The position numbers were made by a program, and so were the translations under genes. Shown one piece after another: positions 44,131 to 52,184 of a stretch of DNA of 64,000 nt. The first letter of the stretch is position 1. Every line of letters begins with the position of its first letter. The notes beneath the pieces are model-generated. The model saw nothing but the letters and a program-made list of their open reading frames with translations. It searched no databases and was not told where the DNA came from. The stretch is from IMG/VR virus record IMGVR_UViG_3300036985_003381, positions 1 through 64,000 of that record; one strand, written 5' to 3'. The DNA comes from a virus.

Positions 44131-45060
44131 TTATTGTTTCTGCTCTTGGTTATTTGCAAATGCGATAACATCATTCTCCCGAATAGATATACCACAATAT
44201 TGCAATATCTTCATAATTAATTTGTATTCATCTTCTTGAGGTAATTCAAAATCTTGGTAATCGGGTTGCGATTGGTTAAATGATGGTTCTCCCCCTGTTA
44301 ATGTACTATAGGTCCACTTAGGCACTTTAGGGTACCTAAAGTAGTTTGCCTGAACTTGACCCTTATAGTCTATGGTTGTAGGGTATACAGTTACATTAAG
44401 CCCATTGCTAACATATGCTGGATAATCAAGCGAAGGGTTTGTAAGTGGCGAATTATTTAATATTGTAATCATACCAGATGAAACCTTTTCTGCTACCCTG
44501 ATAACAGAAGATGACAGTACTGTATAACTTACTGGTGAAGTAGTAAATATATTAGAATCTAAAGTAAGCACCGTATTGCTCAGTACTGTAACTACCGTGC
44601 CAATAACACCCGAAGTTAAGTTAACAACTTTATCTCCAGAAGATATGCCATATGATAAAAATAACGCAGTACTGTCAACTAGTTGACTTGCTACAACAGA
44701 TGTATTGGTACCACTTTTTAATTTTTTAGTATAACATAAAAGTTTAAGCAACATATATGACTCATTCCCTGTAGTAATTAGAGATGGAGCATAAAATGTA
44801 TTTGTAGAAACCTGACTAAGATAGTCTGTAACTAAAAAATATTCAAGTACTTCTGCAATTGGTTTCTCTAAATTAGCATAATCATCGCCTGATTGCCTCA
44901 TATTTTCTGCGTTTACCGTTTTATTATAAGTGCTAAAATAATCTTCAAATAATTCCATCTGAGCATTTGTAGCATATAGATTAAAATCTGATGGCGATAT
45001 ATACCCATAATTATTCTTATTAAGTATGGATAGCACAGAGTTTCTAACTGAATTTATCAT
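44131..45060 (-). CDS. Connector/ring-like protein (309 aa)
   Basis: N-terminal helical part (INSVRNSVLSILNKNNYGY...QMELFEDYFSTYNKTV) as in phage ring proteins, then a beta domain with TSGTNTS-like, VLSNTVLTLDSNIFTTSPVSYTVL, and a C-terminal part with FRYPKVPKW. The beta domain is also found in the 157-residue protein at 61150. The ATG is preceded by a TATATTTG promoter element. Confidence 0.6.
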   Translation of the reverse strand: MINSVRNSVLSILNKNNYGYISPSDFNLYATNAQMELFEDYFSTYNKTVNAENMRQSGDDYANLEKPIAEVLEYFLVTDYLSQVSTNTFYAPSLITTGNESYMLLKLLCYTKKLKSGTNTSVVASQLVDSTALFLSYGISSGDKVVNLTSGVIGTVVTVLSNTVLTLDSNIFTTSPVSYTVLSSSVIRVAEKVSSGMITILNNSPLTNPSLDYPAYVSNGLNVTVYPTTIDYKGQVQANYFRYPKVPKWTYSTLTGGEPSFNQSQPDYQDFELPQEDEYKLIMKILQYCGISIRENDVIAFANNQEQKQ

Positions 45061-45074
45061 CTGTAAGTTTTTTA

Positions 45075-45082
45075 CAAATATA
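45075..45082 (-). promoter_or_regulatory. Bacteroidota -7 element TATATTTG
   Basis: Reads TATATTTG on the minus strand, a full TANNTTTG match, between the terminator (45085-45110) and the ATG at 45060. The best -33 TTG (45098-45100) is in the terminator stem and spaced only 15 bp, so the promoter may be weak or use a different -33. Leader would be very short. Confidence 0.4.
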
Positions 45083-45084
45083 GC

Positions 45085-45110
45085 AAAAAAAAAAGGTCAA
45101 CTTAATGACC
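45085..45110 (-). terminator. Terminator of the 45137-45886 gene
   Basis: GGTCA/TGACC stem (45095-45099 with 45106-45110) with a 6-nt loop; on the minus strand a run of about ten T follows. It is the typical end of the gene whose stop is at 45137. Confidence 0.7.
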
Positions 45111-45136
45111 CTTTTTTTATAAAATTTATTAGAATT

Positions 45137-45886
45137 TTAATCAAAGATATTTTCAAGCATTTTGAGTATCTCTATACCCTCTTCGCTTTTAAGATATGAC
45201 GCAACTGCACTGTACGGCTCTTCTCCATATGGTACGTTCATCATTCTTTTTTTATTTGTTGAAGTGTTTAGCCAAACTTCTTTCATGTTGTTCCTGAAAT
45301 GAAGTAGTTTTTTATCAAAAAACATTCTGATATCTGACTGAAATATCAACATAGGATCACTTACAGTGTTCAAAAATTCATTTGGATATTTTTTAGCAAA
45401 AACTAATATATCTCTTTTAAGTTCAGATGTAGTTAATAATGATGGGTCTTTGCCAAATAATACTCTAGCAACAGTTTCCATTTCCTTTATATCTAGTTTT
45501 TTAGCTGAAATTAAAGCATCTACTTCATTGCTTAATTTTTCCAATTCGTTAGTAGCATCTTTTTCTTTATCTACTTCAACAAAACTTACGTTATTAAGTG
45601 GATGGTAATATAAAAATGCTTGAAGTACTGGATTATTTTTGGGTACATGAAGAAATCCATCTTCAAATATTATAGGCTCTACAATTGCATTGCCATCCTG
45701 TTCATCCTCAAATGGAGATTTTTGGTTAATGGCATAACGTAAAGGTCTATTTACATTGTTTGCTTCGTCAAACCATAATAATGGGAATCTTTTATTATTT
45801 CTTGATGCAAGTGTAAAAGATATTGGAGCTGCACCGCTTTTTAATTTGTAGATTTTATCTACTGGGACTGTTTTTATTGTTGTCAT
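45137..45886 (-). CDS. Capsid-associated protein (249 aa)
   Basis: Follows the capsid gene. Charged, helical protein (FVEVDKEKDATNELEKLSNEVDALISAKKLDIKEMETVARVLFG) with a conserved-looking front VPVDKIYKLKSGAAPISFTL. Probable head component or assembly factor; family not recognised. Confidence 0.6.
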   Translation of the reverse strand: MTTIKTVPVDKIYKLKSGAAPISFTLASRNNKRFPLLWFDEANNVNRPLRYAINQKSPFEDEQDGNAIVEPIIFEDGFLHVPKNNPVLQAFLYYHPLNNVSFVEVDKEKDATNELEKLSNEVDALISAKKLDIKEMETVARVLFGKDPSLLTTSELKRDILVFAKKYPNEFLNTVSDPMLIFQSDIRMFFDKKLLHFRNNMKEVWLNTSTNKKRMMNVPYGEEPYSAVASYLKSEEGIEILKMLENIFD

Positions 45887-45907
45887 TTTATATAATTTAA
45901 TTTAATT

Positions 45908-45942
45908 TAAAAAAAACAAGAGGGGTTTTAAAGCCCCTCTTG
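45908..45942 (-). terminator. Strong terminator after the capsid gene
   Basis: CAAGAGGGG (45917-45925) and CCCCTCTTG (45934-45942) form a 9-bp stem with an 8-nt loop; on the minus strand eight or more T follow (45908-45916). It lies 15 bp after the capsid stop, as expected for a very highly transcribed gene. Confidence 0.88.
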
Positions 45943-45956
45943 CATATTATTTATTT

Positions 45957-47387
45957 TTATGCTCCGTAACGGAACAATACAAAGTTGTTTGCACCTAATG
46001 TACATACACAACGCTCTGAAAGGAAATTCACCTCCATTGCATCTAAATCGCTAGTTGCTGCACCACCTGCTGAACCTGTGATCCAAGTTTTATATCTACG
46101 ATCCTCAGTTTGAGATGCACGGTAACGAACGTGTAAGAACGGGCGTTTTGCATTTTTGCCAAGGATTTGGTCGTAAACAGTAGTTGAACCAGCCGGAACA
46201 AGAAGTCCTGTTACAGTTCCAACAGTTGCAGCAGCACCACCTGCATATAAACCACCACGCATAGTTGGGTCATTAAGATACTTCCAATCAGATTTGTAAA
46301 AATCATACCCTCTACGGAATCCTGTAAAACCAAGATTTAAAGCCATAGTGGGATCATTATCAAACAAACCATAAGATGTACCACCAGCACCATAACTATT
46401 TTGTGCGGCAAGCATATCATCAATATCAAAAGAAAAAGCACGATTAACAAAAATAGCGTTTTCTTCAATTGAACCTTGCTTATCTAAACGGCTAACCATA
46501 GAATCCCAATCAGATAGAGTAGTTGGATTACCACCACCCCATACATTACCACGATTGTTTACAACGTAGAAGATACCTTCAGACCCTGCGGTACCTGCTT
46601 GACCTGCAACGCCTAATACATTTATTGCACCTGAACCTACTTCAGCAGGAACAGCCTCAATCATTGAGGTTTCTAAGTAATCTTCAAAACGCAAACGAGT
46701 TTCGTGTTCTGATTTCATATACCAAAGGTATCCAGTGGCACCATTCTCAGTAGTCACTTCAACCCATCCAATTTGAGCCATATCAGAACCGTTTACAGCA
46801 TATTTATCCTTTAGGATAATTGGTTTATTTTCGAAAAACTCATCTACAGATTCCAAAGAACCAACCATCCCGTTAGTTCCTTTTTTAAATTCAGAACCAT
46901 AAATCCATACTGTAACAGTTGAAGCCACGGCGAATGCTTGTCCACCTGCTTCGTAGTAAGCTACATCAAATGTGTTGAGGGTAGTATCCACAGAGGTTAC
47001 GACACCTTTATTTGATACGCCGTCCGAGTTTTTGGAAATATACACAGTTTGACCTACGCGGATTGCAATGGCGGTAACACCTGCATCACTTACTGTAATA
47101 GTAGCTGTATCAGATGTAATGGCATCACCCGTAGAACAGTTTGTATATTTTGTATGCAAACGCCCTTGTTCTGCCCATTTTATCATGTCAGAGTTAGATG
47201 GCATTTCGGCACCAACCATACGCAAGAAAGATGCTATGGTACGATTGCCATAACGCTCAAATTCTTTTTCGTATGTGTCAGGAAGATACTGATCTAAGAA
47301 ATTGAAATCAGTAATATAGTTTGATTGTAATGGTACTTGTTCAGAACTTGGCTGAAGTTGGTACCCTGGGGTTGCTAAAATTGTCAT
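45957..47387 (-). CDS. Major capsid protein (476 aa)
   Basis: Predicted HK97-fold major capsid protein: SNYITDFNFLDQYLPDTYEKEFERYGNRTIASFLRMVGAEMPS (N-arm region, about 22-64), EDYLETSMIEAVPAEVGSGA (about 245), GLFDNDPTMALNLGFTGFRRGYDFYKSDWKYLNDPTMRGGLYAGG (about 345-390) and a conserved end. It lies downstream of a scaffold-like gene with a terminator immediately after it. Typical length for this gene. Confidence 0.85.
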   Translation of the reverse strand: MTILATPGYQLQPSSEQVPLQSNYITDFNFLDQYLPDTYEKEFERYGNRTIASFLRMVGAEMPSNSDMIKWAEQGRLHTKYTNCSTGDAITSDTATITVSDAGVTAIAIRVGQTVYISKNSDGVSNKGVVTSVDTTLNTFDVAYYEAGGQAFAVASTVTVWIYGSEFKKGTNGMVGSLESVDEFFENKPIILKDKYAVNGSDMAQIGWVEVTTENGATGYLWYMKSEHETRLRFEDYLETSMIEAVPAEVGSGAINVLGVAGQAGTAGSEGIFYVVNNRGNVWGGGNPTTLSDWDSMVSRLDKQGSIEENAIFVNRAFSFDIDDMLAAQNSYGAGGTSYGLFDNDPTMALNLGFTGFRRGYDFYKSDWKYLNDPTMRGGLYAGGAAATVGTVTGLLVPAGSTTVYDQILGKNAKRPFLHVRYRASQTEDRRYKTWITGSAGGAATSDLDAMEVNFLSERCVCTLGANNFVLFRYGA

Positions 47388-47423
47388 AATTTTTTAATTT
47401 TTTTTTAAGTTTTTAATTTTTAT

Positions 47424-48497
47424 TTATTTTACACTGCGAATTTTTAAACCCCTTCCGGAATCATTATTTAACGCCTTTACTTGAAATCCATCTTTTATTG
47501 CTATTTCAGGTGCTTTCCTTTCAGACATATTAATATTTTTAATCTGTTTGGTCACATCTTCAGTAGCATCTGACTTTCCTTGCTCATAAAAGTACTTGGC
47601 AAATTTTTCTGGATTCATTGCTACAGACAACGCTCTATGGTACCCAACTGCATCCTTTATTAGTCCGCTCTCATCTAAGAATTTATTGATAAAATTCATA
47701 GGTGTTGATTGAACTTTTTTAAGTTCTGCTGAATCTAGCGGCAAGTATTTCAATGTTTTACTATCCAAATTAAAATCAAAACCTTTGAAATCACTTGTAA
47801 ATAGTTCGTCTGTTTTTTCATCAAACCATTTGCCCTTGCGGCTATTCTCCTCTTCTAGAGTTTTTGCCTGACTTATATATTGCTTATAAGACTCTAATTC
47901 TGCCTTGTCATCTTCTGAAACAAATCCCTGACTTGACTCAAGAGGGATTTTATACATTTCTTTTTGATTTTCAAAGTATTTCTTAGCTTCTGTAACTGCC
48001 TTTTTCTTAGTAATTTTTTTCTTTTTTATAATAGAATCATCATCATAATCTTCATCATATTGATAATCCTCCATCATCGCATCAATATCTTCTGTATCTA
48101 GTCCATCTTGAGTTGCTATTAAATGTTCTCGTATAAGTTCATCATTATCAACATTACTATAGTCTTTAGATATCTTCATAAAGTCTTCGTAACCCCTTCC
48201 AGTCTCTTTTCTGTATTTTAAATATACAGATATATCTTCAGGCAGTTTCTCGGAGTCTTCCTTTGATGATATTAAATCATCTATTGACTTTAATTCTTTG
48301 TTATATTTTTTACCAAGATAAGAAAGAACGTCCTCTTCCTTTATTTCGTTTTGGATAACTTCCGTTGCTATTACTTCAGGGACTTGTTCTGTAATTGTCT
48401 CTTCTATTTTAGTTTGGTGTTCCTGTAGTAATTGGGCTTCAATCTCTTGAGTGCTTTTTGTGTCTACTACGCCTACTTCTTTTACTGTAAATGCCAT
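47424..48497 (-). CDS. Probable scaffold protein (357 aa)
   Basis: Very charged and helical with many Glu/Lys (LQEHQTKIEETITEQVPEVIATEV; SSKEDSEKLPEDIS; KKKKITKKKAVTEAKKYFENQ), few aromatic residues until the end (SGRGLKIRSVK). The gene lies directly upstream of the capsid gene, the standard position of the scaffold, which is removed or exits during head maturation. A TAAATTTG -7 element lies 22 bp upstream (48519-48526, minus strand). Confidence 0.75.
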   Translation of the reverse strand: MAFTVKEVGVVDTKSTQEIEAQLLQEHQTKIEETITEQVPEVIATEVIQNEIKEEDVLSYLGKKYNKELKSIDDLISSKEDSEKLPEDISVYLKYRKETGRGYEDFMKISKDYSNVDNDELIREHLIATQDGLDTEDIDAMMEDYQYDEDYDDDSIIKKKKITKKKAVTEAKKYFENQKEMYKIPLESSQGFVSEDDKAELESYKQYISQAKTLEEENSRKGKWFDEKTDELFTSDFKGFDFNLDSKTLKYLPLDSAELKKVQSTPMNFINKFLDESGLIKDAVGYHRALSVAMNPEKFAKYFYEQGKSDATEDVTKQIKNINMSERKAPEIAIKDGFQVKALNNDSGRGLKIRSVK

Positions 48498-48518
48498 TAT
48501 ATTTAATTTAATTTATTG

Positions 48519-48526
48519 CAAATTTA
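48519..48526 (-). promoter_or_regulatory. Candidate -7 element before the scaffold-capsid genes
   Basis: Reads TAAATTTG on the minus strand, matching TANNTTTG. The distance to the ATG (22 bp) is suitable for a promoter driving the scaffold and capsid genes, but no good -33 TTTG is spaced correctly. Confidence 0.35.
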
Positions 48527-48535
48527 TATAAAATT

Positions 48536-48814
48536 TTAACAATTCCACTTTTTTAATGAAAGTGCCTTTCTGGTTGGTTTCCCTTTTTCATCTTTCATAG
48601 GTCCAGGCATCCCCGACATTCTAGCGCAAAAACTCTTTCTTCTTTTAGCATCTTTGCTATCAGGGTCAAGTTTTGATGGTTTAGTTGTAACAGCCATCTG
48701 AAGTTTACTGCCAGGGTTTTCTTTCCTATAAGAGGCAACACCTTTGGCGTTTAGACCGCCACTCGCTGACTTTCCCTCTTTTCTAGTCCAAGCTGCTGTT
48801 TTATTATTTGCCAT
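48536..48814 (-). CDS. DUF6321-type small protein (92 aa)
   Basis: The pattern AAWTRKEGKSASGGLNAKGVASYRKENPG then KRRKSFCARMSGMPGPMKD and a KKWNC end is that of a small basic phage protein family (DUF6321-like as I recall). Commonly found near head-assembly genes; probably DNA-binding or head-associated, but its exact function is not known. Confidence 0.75.
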   Translation of the reverse strand: MANNKTAAWTRKEGKSASGGLNAKGVASYRKENPGSKLQMAVTTKPSKLDPDSKDAKRRKSFCARMSGMPGPMKDEKGKPTRKALSLKKWNC

Positions 48815-48830
48815 TATTATCTATATTTTT

Positions 48831-49472
48831 TTATTTTGTTGGTATTGGTGTTCCTACAGGATATGGTGCACCTTCTTTAGCCGCAGTAATTGAAGTCATG
48901 CCTGATTTTACAGGAATGGCTTTATGAAGAGGTACTGCTGCTTCATTTAATGGACCATACACTTTAGCAAGAATAATACCTGTTTCAGTTGTATCAAATA
49001 TAACTCCAGGCATTGCAAACATATTACTTTCACTTGTACTTGGTTGGTTAGTATTTACAGTAAATGATCTATTGTTAGGTGGCATTAATTGCCAAGACTT
49101 TGATGCAGGATTAAATTGTGGAACTACTGTGTTTGTATCATAATACCAATATAAAGACCAAACAGTATTACCCGTTCCATCAGGTGTTTGAAAGTTATTA
49201 ACAACGTTAAAATCTCCCCATGTTCCACCTGAACCATACATAGCTAAATTAGAGATTGAAGGACCTTCTAATACAGGACAAATAGCACAACCTTCATCAT
49301 AGGTTACACCTTGAATAACAATCTTTTTACCTGTTGGCACCGCACCAGAAGCACCACAAAAAGCAAATTTACCTTTGTGGATTCTTAGTACATTGGCTTC
49401 AGAAATTGTTGATTCATTGTTACAGCTAATTAGTAAACTAATTGCAAAGATTAAGAATATTGATTTTTTCAT
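48831..49472 (-). CDS. Lipoprotein with type II signal peptide (213 aa)
   Basis: N-terminus MKKSIFLIFAISLLISC is a lipoprotein signal with lipobox LISC and Cys17 as the lipidated residue; the mature protein would sit in the envelope. The body contains two near Cys in FCGASGAVPTGKK and GCAICPVLEGPS and beta segments. It lies inside the head-gene cluster between DUF6321 and a small portal-adjacent gene. A membrane lipoprotein made late suggests superinfection exclusion or receptor masking, which is inference. Family unknown. Confidence 0.75.
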   Translation of the reverse strand: MKKSIFLIFAISLLISCNNESTISEANVLRIHKGKFAFCGASGAVPTGKKIVIQGVTYDEGCAICPVLEGPSISNLAMYGSGGTWGDFNVVNNFQTPDGTGNTVWSLYWYYDTNTVVPQFNPASKSWQLMPPNNRSFTVNTNQPSTSESNMFAMPGVIFDTTETGIILAKVYGPLNEAAVPLHKAIPVKSGMTSITAAKEGAPYPVGTPIPTK

Positions 49473-49474
49473 AG

Positions 49475-49723
49475 TTATTTTTTTTTAATATTAGAAGGAT
49501 AAGGATTTTCCTTATGCCATTTTTTAACAGAAGACACACCTTGTTTAATAGTTTTAGCATCTGCTTTTTTAGTAAGATTTATGGTATCCCATTTACCTTT
49601 ATCAGTAGTAGGATGATTAACCATAATATTTCCAGGTTTGCCTTGCTTAGTAGTTTTTTTATAGACTATATGCTTTTCTCCATCTGAAGTTATCGTAACT
49701 TTTGCTTTGTTACTTTGTTTCAT
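49475..49723 (-). CDS. Small basic protein next to the portal gene (82 aa)
   Basis: The ATG at 49723 lies 26 bp after the portal stop; an upstream in-frame start would overlap the portal and is rejected. The product is Lys-rich (VKKWHKENPYPSNIKKK at the end) with a small beta-type core (KVTITSDGEKHIVYKKTTKQG). Family unknown. Confidence 0.6.
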   Translation of the reverse strand: MKQSNKAKVTITSDGEKHIVYKKTTKQGKPGNIMVNHPTTDKGKWDTINLTKKADAKTIKQGVSSVKKWHKENPYPSNIKKK

Positions 49724-49748
49724 CTCTCTTTTTATAATATATAAACTA

Positions 49749-52184
49749 TTACCTAGGACCAAATTGGTCAAATGCAAGACCATCTAATGTATCTTCGTTT
49801 GATTCAAAGTTTTTAGGTGGTAAATTATTTTTCTTTTGATTTATTAATTCAGACTGCTCGGTATTTTGTTGGCTTATTCTATTTGATTTTGCGTCTTCCT
49901 TTTGTTGTTCTCTTGTTTGTGTAAAGCTATCTTTATTTGAAGTTAATTGCATATTGTAGTCAAATTCTTGAGCCATAAGCTCCTTTTTAAGGAGAGCCTC
50001 TTTCTCTAATAATTTAATTGAAAATAACGATTTAGCTTCAGCAATTTTTATTTCAGCATCAGATTCCATTTGTATTTTCTGCATTGCTGTTTGTGCTGCC
50101 ATCTGTTGAGATTGCATATTCTGTTGAGATACCATTGCTTGCTGTTGCATTTGCATTTTTTCCTCTCTGTCCATCTTCTTTAATCTTTTCATTTTTAAAA
50201 GTTGGTTAGCAAGTTTCAGGTTTTTTATCTCACGAATATCTATAGCATCTTCAAGATTTATATCGGCTTTTGATAATGCTATTTGAATATTAGCCTCTAA
50301 TTGAGCCTTTTGTTCTTCATCTGGAGATATTTCAATGAATATACCAAAATCATAAATATATAAATCCTTTATATCGTTTAGTATCGACACATTGTATTTA
50401 CCAATTTTATTAGCAAAGTCATCCTTAAAATCTGCATATTGGAGTATGTCTGATATCCTATATGTTAAAGCCTCTGCTAATGTTCTAAACACATATATGC
50501 TTGAATCTAAAATATGTCTTGTTGCTGTATTTGAATTTAATGCTGCTAATTTCTGAACACCAACTAAAGCATTAGGGTCAGGGGTAGAACCATCTCTAGC
50601 CTCATTTAGTCCTGTTACAGAACGAATCATATTTAAGTAGTGGTCATAGTTAGCTAACAACATCTGTGTCTTACTTGCACCTGAGTTAGATGTTAGCTGA
50701 GTTATGGGGACCCTTGCATTATTAAATTCACCATCTTGAGTATATGAGCGACCTATAACACTACCTGTTTGGAAGTAAAGTCTCAATGCGTCTTCCGGGT
50801 TATATGCTGCACCTGTACCTAAGTCTACTTCATTAAGCCCATCTGCATCTATAAAAACTCCATCAGGCACAACTCTTGCCATAACCTGTTGTAATTTTAG
50901 GTGAGTTATTTGAATCATATCAGCAAAAGGTATCATTCTGTTTACTAACGACTCAATACTCCCCTTATACATCCGTGGAGCGCAAGCAACATAGTTTGGT
51001 AATGCATGCTGAGATGAAGATTTCGGTCTAACCATATTCTCCATTTTCTCCCATTTTAAGATAATATTACTACCCATTACCATAATACCTGAATACCACA
51101 CATCAATAGTTTTTTCAAGCTTCTCAAATCTACCCTCCTCCATCATTTCTGCTGGGGGGTTGAATTGGTCATCCTTTTTAACCATCTTAGTGCCACCACT
51201 TTCTAGTAATTTTTTCTTATAAACAACCTTTTCTGTTGTTTTATAATTGTAATATAATAGAGTACAAGTATCATTATGGAATATACTGTTTTCATAAAAT
51301 TGAGAAACATTATAATAGTCGTACCAAGACTGACTATATTGAGATATTGTTTTTAAGTCTTCTGGTGTAAGAGATTGGTCAATTTTCATTAACTCTGTTA
51401 TTGGGAGAGTTTTAATCTCACCCCAATAAAAACAATCTTTAAAGTACGGGTCTTCAGTATAACTATATACTATATTAGCCGGATCGACATATGATATTTG
51501 AACACCTGCTCCAGGAAGAAAATCATGCTTTGCTACTTCTATCCCAATTACAGTGGCATCATAGTCAAGTCTAGTCCTTATTTCATTGAAATGATTTTCA
51601 TCAAACAAAGTATTAATTGCCTCCTCCTCTGCTATTTCTATTGCAGGTTTATATTTTAGCTGCATATATAATGACAATTCCTCGTCAGTATTCGGCAAAT
51701 CTTCGGGCTTAGTCACAAATGGATTTATTCCCGTATTTTCATGTATTATGTTTAGAACATTTTTAGCAATCATTTGACCCTCAATCATATCTTGATATCT
51801 GGTCCTGTTAGTTTGGGACATAGCATCCTGTGCATATGCCTTAACTTTAAATAGCCTATCAGACATACCATTTACTACAATATCCACAAATTTCGGGATA
51901 ATAGGAACAGGTGTCCAGTCTAAGTTTAAATACGATAAGTCACCATTTACGGATAACTCATTTTTATATTTTTGAATTGATTGCTCACCCCTTGCGTATA
52001 GCCTTAATTTCCTAAAATCTTTCCATTGACTGTAATATCTGCATTGAGCTCCATCTTTTCTAAACCACTCATATTGTATTGCCTGACCTATCTGCAAACC
52101 ATACGCATCTGTCCTTTTCTCACTATCAGAAACAAATTGTCCGGGGAATCCAAGTGAGGATATATCTATCGTTACATCTTTCAT
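49749..52184 (-). CDS. Portal protein (811 aa)
   Basis: Portal of the head-tail vertex and DNA channel. The sequence has an N-terminal region with WFRKDGAQCRYYSQWKDFRKLRLYARGEQS, a central VFIDADGLNEVDLG, VPITQLTSNSGASKTQMLLAN and SVTGLNEARDGSTPDPNALVGVQKLAALNSN, as in podovirus-type portals. A Gln/Met-rich coiled-coil tail follows (about 660-770: MQMQQQAMVSQQNMQSQQ). Long for a portal but in range. Its start overlaps the terminase stop by 4 bp. Confidence 0.85.
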   Translation of the reverse strand: MKDVTIDISSLGFPGQFVSDSEKRTDAYGLQIGQAIQYEWFRKDGAQCRYYSQWKDFRKLRLYARGEQSIQKYKNELSVNGDLSYLNLDWTPVPIIPKFVDIVVNGMSDRLFKVKAYAQDAMSQTNRTRYQDMIEGQMIAKNVLNIIHENTGINPFVTKPEDLPNTDEELSLYMQLKYKPAIEIAEEEAINTLFDENHFNEIRTRLDYDATVIGIEVAKHDFLPGAGVQISYVDPANIVYSYTEDPYFKDCFYWGEIKTLPITELMKIDQSLTPEDLKTISQYSQSWYDYYNVSQFYENSIFHNDTCTLLYYNYKTTEKVVYKKKLLESGGTKMVKKDDQFNPPAEMMEEGRFEKLEKTIDVWYSGIMVMGSNIILKWEKMENMVRPKSSSQHALPNYVACAPRMYKGSIESLVNRMIPFADMIQITHLKLQQVMARVVPDGVFIDADGLNEVDLGTGAAYNPEDALRLYFQTGSVIGRSYTQDGEFNNARVPITQLTSNSGASKTQMLLANYDHYLNMIRSVTGLNEARDGSTPDPNALVGVQKLAALNSNTATRHILDSSIYVFRTLAEALTYRISDILQYADFKDDFANKIGKYNVSILNDIKDLYIYDFGIFIEISPDEEQKAQLEANIQIALSKADINLEDAIDIREIKNLKLANQLLKMKRLKKMDREEKMQMQQQAMVSQQNMQSQQMAAQTAMQKIQMESDAEIKIAEAKSLFSIKLLEKEALLKKELMAQEFDYNMQLTSNKDSFTQTREQQKEDAKSNRISQQNTEQSELINQKKNNLPPKNFESNEDTLDGLAFDQFGPR

